In this document: positions 1-8,507 of the stretch, in pieces
Layout of the letters: each line of letters starts with the position of its first letter
Numbering within the stretch: the stretch's first letter is position 1
Source of the DNA: Bacteroidota bacterium
GTDB lineage: Bacteria; Bacteroidota; Bacteroidia; Bacteroidales; B39-G9
Length of the DNA: 40,897 bases
Assembly (NCBI GenBank): GCA_030592465.1
Contig: JAUVJB010000002.1
Location: forward strand, 1-40,897
Direction of reading: 5' to 3'
Notes under the pieces: generated by a model
Told to the model about the DNA's origin: nothing
Database searches by the model: none
The model's input: the letters and a program-made list of their open reading frames with translations, nothing else
Program-made: the position numbers and the translations under genes

Positions 1-137
1 AAGTGTAAACTTTTTTCAGGACGAGACATAATAAATGTTGAAAATTAGACACGAATTTCACCTGTCTGCGTGCGGCACGCCTGACGTACCTGTCTCGTAG
101 CGAAATTTATCCGCATTTGGAATGGAATGTGAAACGG

Positions 138-173
138 GATTTGGAACAGGTTTTGGAACGTGTTTTGGAACGT
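138..173. repeat. 12-bp tandem repeat (three units)
   Basis: Three consecutive 12-mers are visible: GATTTGGAACAG, then GTTTTGGAACGT twice. A looser related unit lies upstream around 114-137. The run abuts the 28-bp palindrome that starts at 172. It is too short and lacks spacers, so it is not a CRISPR array. Confidence 0.75.
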
Positions 174-199
174 AGAGACGCAATGCATTGCGTCTCTAC
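172..199. repeat. 28-bp perfect palindrome, GTAGAGACG family, copy 1
   Basis: The arms GTAGAGACGCAATG and CATTGCGTCTCTAC are exact reverse complements around 185/186. A second copy with the same outer arms and a different core lies at 8472-8499 between murC and ftsQ. This is the pattern of a dispersed REP-like palindromic element rather than of a terminator, as no U-run follows. Its function is unknown. Confidence 0.85.
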
Positions 200-231
200 A
201 ACCAACGCACAACCAACGCACAACAAACGAT
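199..231. repeat. 11-bp tandem repeat (three units)
   Basis: CAACCAACGCA occurs twice in direct succession, followed by a diverged third unit CAACAAACGAT. It sits immediately after the 28-bp palindrome. No gene or structural role is evident. Confidence 0.7.
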
Positions 232-418
232 ACAGCCAAACCAAAAAATATATTTGGGCCACAACGCAAAAATTTGGCATCCATAAAACGCTGTATTAAA
301 TCTGCGGTAACAACACAAGCACAACAAATTAAACCGAATTTTGCATGGCAATCACGATATCACGACCATATTATTAGAAACAACGGTGAATATCAACTGA
401 ATACAAAAATATAAATAT

Positions 419-616
419 ATGAAAAAACACTTTTCCTGCTTTTTAGAAATATTATGGCTTATTGTATCAATATTAAGTCTTTTTGCAGGTATTCACAAAA
501 CTTATTATTATAATTTAAAAGATAGTTATATATTTTATATCTTTACATTAATTGGTTTATTTATGTATTTATATCGACGAAATTTAAGGAAAAACAAAAA
601 GGATAACACAAAATAG
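419..616 (+). CDS. small two-helix membrane protein, unknown function
   Basis: This 65-residue protein starts at an ATG and has two hydrophobic stretches, about residues 8-26 and 36-52, separated by a short loop, with a basic tail (RRNLRKNKKDNTK). I know of no function. It ends 21 bp before the CNNM/CorC-like gene on the same strand, so the two are probably co-transcribed. From memory, small proteins of this kind accompany that gene in other Bacteroidota, which would make it a real gene rather than a chance frame. The lysine-rich tail after the second helix predicts both termini in the cytoplasm. Confidence 0.65.
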   Translation: MKKHFSCFLEILWLIVSILSLFAGIHKTYYYNLKDSYIFYIFTLIGLFMYLYRRNLRKNKKDNTK

Positions 617-637
617 AATATATTTTATAATTATAAA

Positions 638-1927
638 ATGAATAACATTATCATAATTCTTATTTCACTTCTTCTTTCTGCATTTTTTTCAGGAATGGAG
701 ATGGCTTTTATTTCATCAAACAAATTAAAAATTGAACTTGATAAAAAACAAGGACTATTCCCATCTAACATTATTTCAATTTTTTCAGTGCATCCCACAA
801 AATATATAGCAACAATGCTAATCGGGAATACTATTTCATTAGTTATTTATGGTATTTTTATGGCTATTATTCTTGAGCCTGTAATATTATTATATACTAA
901 GTCTGAAATATCTGTTTTATTAATACAAACAATAGTATCTACATTAATAATACTATTAACTGCTGAATTTATTCCAAAAACTTTATTCAGGATTAACCCA
1001 AATAAAATCTTAAATTTATTTGCAGTACCGGTACTAATATTTTATTATCTATTCTATCCAGTATCACATTTTACCATCTTATTTTCAAATAATTTTTTAA
1101 GCCGCATCTTTAAAATAAAAATAACAAAGAATGACACAAAAGTCTCCTTTGGTAAAATTGATTTGAATGATCTTATTGATAAAAATAAGAATATTAATAA
1201 AGAAGATTCGGAAATTGAACATGATATTAAAATTTTTAAAAACGCCCTTGACTTTTCAAAAGTAAAACTTCGCGAGTGTATAATGCCACGAAACGAAATT
1301 GTAGCATTAGATATTAATGATTCCCTTGACACTCTAAAACAAAAATTTATTAACACAGGATATTCAAAAGTTTTAATTTACGATGGAACTATTGATAATA
1401 TTATTGGATATACTCACTCATCAGAATTATTCAAAAACCCTGCGTCTATTAAAGATATGATACATAAAATACCAATAGTTCCCGAGACAATGCCTGCCAA
1501 CAAATTACTTTCCGATTTTATTCAAAATCATAAAAGTATAGCTTTAGTTGTTGATGAGTTTGGCGGAACATCCGGTATGGTAACAATTGAAGATATTATG
1601 GAAGAAATTTTTGGTGAGATAGAAGATGAGCACGACTCAACAGATCTTATTGATGAAAAAATTAACGAAAATGAATATCTTTTCTCGGGTAGATTAGAAA
1701 TTGATTACATTAATGAAAAATATACTTTAGAGCTTCCTCAAAATGAAGATTACGAAACAATTGCAGGTCTGATATTATCAAAATATGAAAAAATTCCTCA
1801 AATTAATGATAATATCATAATAGGCATTTATCACATTAAAATAATAAAAGTAAGTCAAACTCGAATTGAATTAATAAAACTTTTTATAGAAAAAAATAAA
1901 AAAACACTCAAAAAATTACAAACTTAA
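638..1927 (+). CDS. CNNM/CorC-type CBS-domain membrane protein (hemolysin family)
   Basis: The protein has 429 residues. The N-terminal DUF21/CNNM region holds about four hydrophobic segments (roughly residues 2-24, 57-82, 92-110 and 124-146), including the conserved-looking FFSGMEMAF and AEFIPKTLF stretches. A pair of CBS domains follows (about 205-325; LRECIMPRNEI and ALVVDEFGGTSGMVT are typical), then a CorC_HlyC transporter-associated domain to the end. The family is linked to Mg2+/Co2+ handling; the flavobacterial relative GldE belongs to the gliding and type IX secretion set, so ion transport is not certain here. It lies between a small membrane protein and a periplasmic foldase, an arrangement common in Bacteroidota. 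The domain call is firm, the substrate is not. Confidence 0.88.
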   Translation: MNNIIIILISLLLSAFFSGMEMAFISSNKLKIELDKKQGLFPSNIISIFSVHPTKYIATMLIGNTISLVIYGIFMAIILEPVILLYTKSEISVLLIQTIVSTLIILLTAEFIPKTLFRINPNKILNLFAVPVLIFYYLFYPVSHFTILFSNNFLSRIFKIKITKNDTKVSFGKIDLNDLIDKNKNINKEDSEIEHDIKIFKNALDFSKVKLRECIMPRNEIVALDINDSLDTLKQKFINTGYSKVLIYDGTIDNIIGYTHSSELFKNPASIKDMIHKIPIVPETMPANKLLSDFIQNHKSIALVVDEFGGTSGMVTIEDIMEEIFGEIEDEHDSTDLIDEKINENEYLFSGRLEIDYINEKYTLELPQNEDYETIAGLILSKYEKIPQINDNIIIGIYHIKIIKVSQTRIELIKLFIEKNKKTLKKLQT

Positions 1928-1961
1928 GGTTATATTTGCCAACTAAAATTGTAAATTTTAT

Positions 1962-1969
1962 TATCTTCG
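1962..1969 (+). promoter_or_regulatory. possible -7 element upstream of the PpiD/SurA-like gene
   Basis: TATCTTCG resembles the Bacteroidota primary-sigma -7 element TAnnTTTG and lies 41 bp before the ATG at 2011. No TTG sits at the ideal 19-21 bp upstream (the nearest, at 1936-1938, is 23 bp away), so the call is tentative. Confidence 0.35.
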
Positions 1970-2010
1970 CAAATTCAAAAATTTAAGATAACATAAATAA
2001 ATAAATAAAA

Positions 2011-4125
2011 ATGGCCACATTACAACACATAAGAAACAAAGCAGGCGTATTGGTTGCAGTAGTTATAGCATTAGCACTATTAGCTTTCATTCTTGGCGAT
2101 ATGCTAAAATCGGGGCGTTCATTGTTTTCAAATTCGCAAAATGAAATTGCACAAGTAGCAGGTAAATCAATTCCTGTTCAGTTATATCAACAAAACGTTG
2201 AAGAAGCAACAGAAAACTACAAACGTAACACAAATCAATCAGCTGTTGATGAAGAAACAAGTGAAAAGATAAGACAACAAACTTGGGATCAATTAATTAG
2301 AAATTATGTAATGAAAAAAGAATATTCAGAGATTGGCATTTCTCTTAGCTCTGATGAACTTTTTGATATGGTTCAGGGAAATAATATTCTTCCACAAATA
2401 AAAGAAATTCCAATTTTTCAGAATAAAACAACCGGACGATTCGACCGATCATTAGTAATAGAATTCTTAAAAAACATAGATAGAGACCCTACCGGAAAAG
2501 CAAGACAAAGCTGGTTAGCTTTTGAAAAGGTAATTTCACAAAATCGTCTCAACGATAAATATAACAACTTGATAAAAAAAGGTTTGTATGTTACAAATCA
2601 AGAAGCAAAAGTCGAATCTCAAGAAAAAAATTACACAACTGATTTTGACTATTTTCTTTTGAGATACAACTCGGTTAATGATAGTTCTATTACCATTACT
2701 GATGACGATATTTCAAATTATTATAATGAGCATCTTAATAATTTCAAACAAAAAGCATCTCGTGATATTGAATATGTAACATTTGATGTTGTAGCTTCAA
2801 AAAAAGACAAACAATTGGCACAAAAATGGATTGACGATATTATTTACGATTTTACAAATACTGATGATGATGTTCAATTCGTTAATTTGAATGCAGATTC
2901 TCATTTTAATGACATTTACTACAAAGAAAAAGAGCTTCCTGCAAAAATTGATTCATTTGCTTTTCATTCAAAAGTTGGAAACGTTTATGGTCCATATCTT
3001 GAAGATGAAACATTTAAAATAGCGAAATTAAGCAAAATTGCATATTTACCGGACTCTGTTGAAGCACGTCATATATTGATTGCTTCTGACCAAAAAACCG
3101 GAGATTTCAAAAAAGCTGAAGCATTAGTAGATAGTTTGAAAACCTTAATTAAACATGGAAAGAGTTTTACCGATTTAGCAAAAAAATACTCTGCCGATCA
3201 AGGTTCAGCCGACAAAGGCGGTGATTTAGGATGGTTTAAAGAGAACACAATGGTTAAAGCCTTTAACGATTCATGCTTCTTTGCAAAAAAAAATGATTTA
3301 GTTACTGTTAAAACAAAATATGGTGTTCATCTAATCGAAATACTTGACCAAAGCAAAAAATATCAAAAAGTTCAACTCGCAATTCTTGACAGAAAGATTG
3401 AACCAAGTTCAGAAACTTATCAACGCATTTACTCACAAGCCAGTAAATTTGCAGGCATTAATAACACACAAGAGAAATTTGAAAAAGCTATTGAGAAACA
3501 AAATTTAACTAAAAAAGTTGCTAACAACTTAAGAGAAAACGATAAAAAAATCTCAGGGCTTAATTCCCCTCGCGAACTTGTAAGATGGGCATTCAAAGCA
3601 GAAAAAGGAAATGTTTCTTCTATATTTGAATTTGATAATAAATTTGTTGTTGCCACATTAACCGGTGTTAGAGAAGATGGTTATGCACCTATTGACCAAG
3701 TAAAATCGGAACTTGAAGTTGATGTCAAACGTGAGAAAAAAGCCAACAAACTAATTAAAAAAATTAACAACTTAATTAAAAATAACACAAACATTAACAC
3801 TCTGGCAAAAGAACTTAATACTGAAGTAAAATCTTCGGAAAATGTAAAATTTTCATCAATTGGAATGCCGGGACTTGGAGTTGAACCAAATCTCAATGCT
3901 GCTGCTGTAACACTTCAAAAAGATCAATTGTCAAAACCAATAAAAGGAAATAATGGTGTATATGTAATTGTAGTACAATCAATTACAGAACCGGATAAAA
4001 ACCTCGACATAAACAAAGAAAAAACTTCTCTCACTTATAATTTATTAAGACAAATAGATTATCAAGCTTACGAGGCGTTAAAAGAAAGTTCAAATATTAA
4101 AGACCACAGATCAAAATTTTATTAA
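2011..4125 (+). CDS. membrane-anchored peptidyl-prolyl isomerase (PpiD/SurA-like foldase)
   Basis: This 704-residue protein carries a single N-terminal membrane anchor (about residues 12-30), then a SurA_N/PpiD-type chaperone region, and a parvulin domain at about 351-446 that begins EARHILIASD and contains KKYSADQGSADKGGDLGWF. It would catalyse cis-trans proline isomerisation and chaperone outer-membrane or secreted proteins in the periplasm while tethered to the inner membrane. A second isomerase-like segment after residue 470 is degenerate or absent. It follows the CNNM/CorC gene by 83 bp and is the last gene before a bidirectional terminator. The size matches the Bacteroidota versions of this family. 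Whether it is called PpiD or SurA is a naming issue. Confidence 0.88.
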   Translation: MATLQHIRNKAGVLVAVVIALALLAFILGDMLKSGRSLFSNSQNEIAQVAGKSIPVQLYQQNVEEATENYKRNTNQSAVDEETSEKIRQQTWDQLIRNYVMKKEYSEIGISLSSDELFDMVQGNNILPQIKEIPIFQNKTTGRFDRSLVIEFLKNIDRDPTGKARQSWLAFEKVISQNRLNDKYNNLIKKGLYVTNQEAKVESQEKNYTTDFDYFLLRYNSVNDSSITITDDDISNYYNEHLNNFKQKASRDIEYVTFDVVASKKDKQLAQKWIDDIIYDFTNTDDDVQFVNLNADSHFNDIYYKEKELPAKIDSFAFHSKVGNVYGPYLEDETFKIAKLSKIAYLPDSVEARHILIASDQKTGDFKKAEALVDSLKTLIKHGKSFTDLAKKYSADQGSADKGGDLGWFKENTMVKAFNDSCFFAKKNDLVTVKTKYGVHLIEILDQSKKYQKVQLAILDRKIEPSSETYQRIYSQASKFAGINNTQEKFEKAIEKQNLTKKVANNLRENDKKISGLNSPRELVRWAFKAEKGNVSSIFEFDNKFVVATLTGVREDGYAPIDQVKSELEVDVKREKKANKLIKKINNLIKNNTNINTLAKELNTEVKSSENVKFSSIGMPGLGVEPNLNAAAVTLQKDQLSKPIKGNNGVYVIVVQSITEPDKNLDINKEKTSLTYNLLRQIDYQAYEALKESSNIKDHRSKFY

Positions 4126-4151
4126 TAAAAAATCTAATATTTAATAAAAAA

Positions 4152-4182
4152 AAACAGACTGTCGAAAGATAGTCTGTTTTTT
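4152..4182. terminator. bidirectional rho-independent terminator
   Basis: AAACAGACT and AGTCTGTTT form the stem, with an inner TC/GA pair flanking a GAAA-type loop. A T-run follows on the plus strand and an A-run precedes it, so it works in both directions. It separates the convergent foldase gene and the YqeY-like gene. Confidence 0.85.
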
Positions 4183-4198
4183 TTATAATTATATTCTC

Positions 4199-4645
4199 TT
4201 ACGACAATAAAGCCTTAACCTTATCGGCAATAATTTTCCCTTCTGCTCGTCCTGATAACTTTTTAGCAGCAATTCCCATTACCTTACCCATATCTTTTAT
4301 TGATGAAGCACCAATGCTTGAAATAATTTCTTTGATTTCTTTGCTCAATTCTTCATCACTCAATTGTTGTGGTAAGTAAGCTTGAATAATGTCAGCCTGA
4401 AAAACCTCTACTTCATACAACTCTTTTCTATTTTGCTCTTTGTATATATCGGCAGACTCTCTTCGTTGTTTTACGAGACGCTGCAAAATTTTAATTTCTT
4501 CATCTTTAGATAATTCTGAAGATGATCCCTTAGTCTTAGCAATTAATAATTCTGATTTAACAGCTCTTAACGCTTCAAGCTTTGCTTTTTGTTTAGCAAG
4601 CATTGCTTTTTTTATGTTTAATGTAATTTGGTCAAATAAGCTCAT
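4199..4645 (-). CDS. GatB/YqeY domain protein
   Basis: This 148-residue, highly charged helical protein matches the YqeY family over its whole length: an N-terminal helical part (LFDQITLNIKKAMLAKQK), the YLPQQLSDEEL linker and the C-terminal domain with MGKVMGIAAKKLSGRAEGK. The C-terminal half resembles the tail domain of the GatB subunit of tRNA-dependent amidotransferase, but stand-alone YqeY proteins lack the kinase-like part and have no settled function. It lies 21 bp downstream of ftsZ on the same strand, the position it usually takes at the end of Bacteroidota dcw clusters, and is followed by the bidirectional terminator. Confidence 0.88.
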   Translation of the reverse strand: MSLFDQITLNIKKAMLAKQKAKLEALRAVKSELLIAKTKGSSSELSKDEEIKILQRLVKQRRESADIYKEQNRKELYEVEVFQADIIQAYLPQQLSDEELSKEIKEIISSIGASSIKDMGKVMGIAAKKLSGRAEGKIIADKVKALLS

Positions 4646-4666
4646 ATAATATTATTTTAAATTAAG

Positions 4667-6151
4667 TTAATCAACATTATCAAACAGATATGAATTATTG
4701 TGATTAATATTAGCATTATCACCACTTTCATCGTCGGACAAAGTGAACCTTGATATTTCTGTGCTGTCTTCTGAAAATAAGTTAAAATCCTCTAAATCAA
4801 TATCTTTTCTTTTGTAAGCCGGCACTTCCTCTAGTTCATCAATATTAGCACTTTTTAAATTGTTATTATTTCTCAATTTATTTCTGTCTAAACTGTTAGT
4901 TCTCTCACAAGACGTTTTAGGTCTTCTAAAATTTTTGCTTGCGTCTTCACTGCCATCCTCTCTTGTTGAAAGTTTAATATCAACATCTTTCTCATTTAAC
5001 TCAACTTTTTCAACATTAGTTTTACTAAATTTTATTTTTTTCTGTGCAGACGCAAAATTATCTCTCTTATTTAAAACTTTATTCTCAACCTCAAATGTAA
5101 TATTTGAATTAATATTTTCATCAAGAGAAATTTTTTCTTTCTTTTCAACATGTTTAACCGCAAATTCAGGAATAGCTTCAGTATTAAACCCTGTTGCAAT
5201 AATTGTAACAGAGATTTTTCGTCCCAAACTTTCATCAAGAGCATTACCCCAAATAATATCGGCATCTAAACCCGATGCATCTTGCAGATAATCAGTTATT
5301 TGACCAATTTCATCAACTTTTATTTCATCTTCTCTACCGGAACGTATATTCAGTAAAATATTTTTTGCTCCCCTAATATCATTATCATTCAAAAGAGGTG
5401 AATTTAAAGCTTCCTGAATAACTCTAAGTGCTCTATCATCACCTTCGGCAACAGACGAGCCCATTAAAGCAACTCCGCTATTAGTCATAACAGTATGCAC
5501 ATCAGCAAAATCAACATTAATATTACCCGGGACAGTAATTATCTCAGCAATACCTTTAGCAGCAATAGTTAACACATTATCAGCATTGGAAAAAGCTTTA
5601 GAAAACGGCAGATTGCCATAAATTTGTCGTAATTTTTCATTGTTAATAATAAGCAATGAATCAACATATTCTTTTAATTCAGCAATACCTTGAATAGCTT
5701 GATCGATTCGTCGTTTACCTTCAAACTGGAAAGGGATTGTAACAATAGCAACTGTTAAAATACCATTTTCTTTTGCCTCTTTAGCAATAATAGGAGCAGC
5801 ACCGGTACCTGTACCTCCACCCATACCGGCAGTAATAAAAACCATTTTTGTATTATGAGATAACAATTCAGTTATACTGTCAAGACTCTCAATTGCAGCT
5901 TGTCTTCCCATTTCGGGGTTATTACCTGCTCCACGTCCTTGTGTTAAAGTTTCGCCAAGCTGAATTTTTATTGGAACAGAGCTGCGCGCAAGGTCTTGTG
6001 CATCAGTATTACATACTACAAAATTCACATCAGTTATTCCCTGTTCATACATATAATTAACAGCATTACTACCGCCACCACCTACTCCAATAACTTTTAT
6101 TATTGAAGATTTTTCTTGTGGTAAATCAAAATTTATTAAATCTTCTAACAT
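4667..6151 (-). CDS. ftsZ: cell division protein FtsZ
   Basis: This is the tubulin-like GTPase that forms the Z ring. With the ATG at 6151 it has 494 residues. The GTP-binding GVGGGGSN loop is at 22-29, the tubulin signature GGGTGTG at 111-117 and the T7 loop NVDFADV at 212-218. The folded core ends near 335, followed by a charged disordered linker. PAYKRKDIDL at 444-453 looks like the conserved C-terminal peptide, yet 41 further acidic residues follow it. A longer reading frame back to a TTG at 6223 exists, but those codons run through a repeat, so I chose the ATG. The gap to ftsA (182 bp) is full of repeats, unlike most junctions in this cluster. Confidence 0.97.
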   Translation of the reverse strand: MLEDLINFDLPQEKSSIIKVIGVGGGGSNAVNYMYEQGITDVNFVVCNTDAQDLARSSVPIKIQLGETLTQGRGAGNNPEMGRQAAIESLDSITELLSHNTKMVFITAGMGGGTGTGAAPIIAKEAKENGILTVAIVTIPFQFEGKRRIDQAIQGIAELKEYVDSLLIINNEKLRQIYGNLPFSKAFSNADNVLTIAAKGIAEIITVPGNINVDFADVHTVMTNSGVALMGSSVAEGDDRALRVIQEALNSPLLNDNDIRGAKNILLNIRSGREDEIKVDEIGQITDYLQDASGLDADIIWGNALDESLGRKISVTIIATGFNTEAIPEFAVKHVEKKEKISLDENINSNITFEVENKVLNKRDNFASAQKKIKFSKTNVEKVELNEKDVDIKLSTREDGSEDASKNFRRPKTSCERTNSLDRNKLRNNNNLKSANIDELEEVPAYKRKDIDLEDFNLFSEDSTEISRFTLSDDESGDNANINHNNSYLFDNVD

Positions 6152-6167
6152 AATGATATATTGTTGA

Positions 6168-6200
6168 GACCTTCCAGAGTCTGAAAGACCTGAAAGAGTC
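6168..6200. repeat. imperfect palindrome in the ftsA-ftsZ gap
   Basis: GACCTTCCAGAGTCT and the reverse complement of the right arm, GACTCTTTCAGGTCT, match with a few changes. It lies 17 bp upstream of the chosen ftsZ ATG and would be read as protein if the TTG at 6223 were used. Confidence 0.55.
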
Positions 6201-6229
6201 GGGTTAATTGTTATATTGTTCAATTGTTA

Positions 6230-6286
6230 GACACGAATTTCACGAATTAACACGAAAAATTAGTGAAAATTTGTGTAATTAGTGTC
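6230..6286. repeat. GACACGAATT hairpin element
   Basis: GACACGAATTTCAC at the left and the reverse complement of the right end (GACACTAATTACAC) form a long imperfect inverted repeat. The left arm recurs at 45-61 and 12525-12559, and a related hairpin lies at 32704-32778. It appears to be a dispersed element in the ftsA-ftsZ gap. Confidence 0.75.
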
Positions 6287-6294
6287 AAAGATTG

Positions 6295-6333
6295 TAAAAT
6301 CTAAAATCTAAAATCTAAATTCTAAATTCTAAA
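6295..6333. repeat. 7-bp tandem repeat next to the ftsA stop
   Basis: The run repeats AAATCTA three times and then the variant AATTCTA twice, ending one base before the ftsA stop codon. Similar heptad runs lie at 15277-15308 and 36647-36667. Confidence 0.75.
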
Positions 6334-7635
6334 TTACATTTTCCCATCATCTACCTCAAACATATCACTAAATTTTTCGAGGAAACCACTAAATATTTTT
6401 TTCTTCTTTCCTGAATCATTATCAACATTTTCTTGATTAGATGTATTAATTTCTTCAACATTATCAAAATCATTAAGCTCATGTTCATCATACCCTTTTA
6501 AAATCAAACCGATAGCTGTAGCATACTTAGGTTGGTTAATATCATCAACCACATCACTTGTTAAATGTTCATTAGGAAAACCAATACGCACATCCATTCC
6601 TGTTTTATATGCAACCAATTGAGGTAAATTTTTTAATAAAGCACCACCTCCTGTAATAACAATACCGGCACCTAATTTATCGGCAAAACCTGAAGTTTCA
6701 ATTTCAAAATAAATTTCACCTATTATTTCTTCCATTCTTGATTGAATGATATGAGCTAAACTTTTAAAAGAAATTTCTTTACTTGGTCTTCCACTAATAC
6801 CGGGTATAGTAACAACTTTATTCTCTTGTGCCTCATCGGCAAGTGCTGAACCGAATTTAATTTTTAAAGCCTCAGCTTGACGTTCTAATATTGAACATCC
6901 TATTTTTATATCATTGGTAATTATATTGCCTCCAAAAGGGATGACTGCAGTATGACGAATAATGCCATCGTAATAAACAGCAACATCAGTTGTACCACCT
7001 CCAATATCTGCTAAAGCAACGCCAACTTCTTTTTCATCTTCGGTTAAAACCGCATTAGAAGAAGCCAATGGCTCAAGAATTAATTTATTCACGTTTAAAC
7101 CTGCTCTATTAATGCACTTTTTTATGTTATTTCCGGAAGCTGTTTGACCGATAACAATATGGAAATTAGCTTCAAGTCGTTTTCCAAACATACCCACAGG
7201 ACTTTTCACACCTGTTTCATTATCAACAATAAAACTTTGAGGCAAAACATGAATTATTTCTTCACCAACATCAATAGGTATTCGATGCATGTCATCAATT
7301 AACATCTGCACATCTTCTTGGGTAATTTCCTCATCGTAAGTTTCCCTGTTAATATAGCCTCTGTTTCTAATGCTACGAATATGTTGTCCTGCTATTCCAA
7401 CAAAAGCATTATTAATTTTACAGTTAGAACTTTCTTCAGCCTGTTTAATTGCATCATTAATTGAATTAACAGTCTTATCAATATTAAGCACTACACCTCG
7501 CTTAACCCCGCTTGATGCAGAGTTGCCTAAGCCCAAAATTTCTAATTTTCCGGTTTTATTTTTCTTGCCAATTATGGCTACAATTTTTGTACTACCAATA
7601 TCAATAGCAGCAACAAAATTTTCTTTTTGGCTCAT
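6334..7635 (-). CDS. ftsA: cell division protein FtsA
   Basis: This actin-like ATPase of 433 residues tethers FtsZ filaments to the inner membrane and recruits later division proteins. The phosphate-1 loop AIDIGSTKIVAIIG is at about 10-23, DIGGGTTDVAVY marks phosphate 2, and ITGGGALLKNL the adenosine motif. The C-terminus (KKKKIFSGFLEKFSDMF, about 410-427) has the pattern of an amphipathic membrane-targeting helix. The ATG start lies 4 bp after the ftsQ stop, so the two are translationally close. Confidence 0.96.
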   Translation of the reverse strand: MSQKENFVAAIDIGSTKIVAIIGKKNKTGKLEILGLGNSASSGVKRGVVLNIDKTVNSINDAIKQAEESSNCKINNAFVGIAGQHIRSIRNRGYINRETYDEEITQEDVQMLIDDMHRIPIDVGEEIIHVLPQSFIVDNETGVKSPVGMFGKRLEANFHIVIGQTASGNNIKKCINRAGLNVNKLILEPLASSNAVLTEDEKEVGVALADIGGGTTDVAVYYDGIIRHTAVIPFGGNIITNDIKIGCSILERQAEALKIKFGSALADEAQENKVVTIPGISGRPSKEISFKSLAHIIQSRMEEIIGEIYFEIETSGFADKLGAGIVITGGGALLKNLPQLVAYKTGMDVRIGFPNEHLTSDVVDDINQPKYATAIGLILKGYDEHELNDFDNVEEINTSNQENVDNDSGKKKKIFSGFLEKFSDMFEVDDGKM

Positions 7636-7639
7636 ATAC

Positions 7640-8440
7640 TTATTTTTTTGTACAAATAATTTGATTACTATATTTTAAATTTATGCTTTTATATTTATTC
7701 CATCCTACTTTTGAGAATCCTTGCTTATATAACGCTTTTAATTTAGAAAACTTTTTATTAAAATCTTCAATATCACCAAACAAAATAATTTGAGAACCAA
7801 CTCTTGGTATTAATTCATATTCATTATTTTTAACATAAATTTGTTCAATTTGTGAATTCCAAAATTTATCATTATGAATAAACTTTGCCATAAGGTAAAT
7901 ATCACACAAAACACAATGTCGTTTTAACTCATCATTTTTTGACGAAGATAAAATATCTGTTGAGTAATTTAATGCATAAGGCTCATTAATATCGCCACTC
8001 GCAACTAACACACGAGCCGTATAATTTTTAGAAAGTGGCATTAATGCACCTTGCTCATCAATATAATAACTTTCGTTGTTATAATTAATTATTCGAACAA
8101 TTGGCGTCCGCTGTTCAATATCAATTTTTAAAACACCTTTTATTGTGCGGTAAACTTCCGATTTTTTTATAGACGGATTGTAATTAATTAAATCTTCCAG
8201 ATTAGCCAAATTAATACTATCAATAGGATAACCTAATAATTTTTCGCCTTTATCATAAATCATTGATATAACATCGTCTTCTTCAATAAAACGATTATGT
8301 GAATTATCAATAATATCAACATCAACAGAACTGCAAGGTATTTGTTTCTCTTTTTCAGAAACAAAACTAAAAGCAATTATTAAATAAGCAATTATTGCTA
8401 CCCAAAAAAATATTTCTTTTATATTTTTAATTCGTACCAT
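7640..8440 (-). CDS. ftsQ: cell division protein FtsQ
   Basis: This 266-residue single-pass membrane protein has one helix near residues 9-27 and a periplasmic part with a POTRA-like domain (about 38-110; SVDVDIIDNSHNRFIEEDDV then the NPSIKKSEVYRTIKGVLKIDI strand region) and the FtsQ beta domain. FtsQ proteins are weakly conserved and the call rests on topology, size and position between murC and ftsA. It would link the cytoplasmic ring to FtsL/FtsI and the septal synthase. Confidence 0.9.
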   Translation of the reverse strand: MVRIKNIKEIFFWVAIIAYLIIAFSFVSEKEKQIPCSSVDVDIIDNSHNRFIEEDDVISMIYDKGEKLLGYPIDSINLANLEDLINYNPSIKKSEVYRTIKGVLKIDIEQRTPIVRIINYNNESYYIDEQGALMPLSKNYTARVLVASGDINEPYALNYSTDILSSSKNDELKRHCVLCDIYLMAKFIHNDKFWNSQIEQIYVKNNEYELIPRVGSQIILFGDIEDFNKKFSKLKALYKQGFSKVGWNKYKSINLKYSNQIICTKK

Positions 8441-8471
8441 ATTTAGTTTTTTATAGTCATTTGGGGTTTAT

Positions 8472-8499
8472 GTAAAGACGCACGGCAGTGCGTCTCTAC
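8472..8499. repeat. 28-bp palindrome, GTAGAGACG family, copy 2
   Basis: The outer arms GTAAAGACGCAC and GTGCGTCTCTAC pair with one mismatch, at the same total length as the copy at 172-199 but with a different core. It fills most of the 67-bp gap between the murC stop and the ftsQ start. No T-run follows on either strand, so it is unlikely to be a terminator. Confidence 0.8.
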
Positions 8500-8507
8500 C
8501 ATAAACA

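Larger units (their letters stand above)
1..418. other. repeat-rich non-coding leader
   Basis: I see no credible gene here; the reading frames that cross it are short and run through repeats. It holds a GACACGAATTTCAC half-element (45-61), a small GCGTGC/GCACGC inverted repeat (68-80), a 12-bp-period run built on GTTTTGGAACGT (about 138-173), a perfect 28-bp palindrome (172-199) and three 11-bp units starting CAACCAACGCA (199-231). From about 232 to 418 the sequence is plain AT-rich DNA leading into the small gene at 419. Any promoter for the 419-4125 genes should lie here, but I could not pick one out. Confidence 0.6.

Noticed and set aside
138..231. CRISPR-like array
   Set aside because: The 12-bp and 11-bp units are contiguous without spacers and there are no cas genes.
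45..414. Overlapping short open frames on both strands in the first 414 bases
   Set aside because: They run through palindromes and tandem repeats, overlap one another and show no recognisable protein features.
6152..6223. TTG start for ftsZ
   Set aside because: The codons cross a palindromic repeat and do not resemble FtsZ N-termini; the ATG at 6151 fits.
8472..8499. Terminator between murC and ftsQ
   Set aside because: Stem is strong but without a T-run, and the same palindrome occurs outside any gene end at 172.
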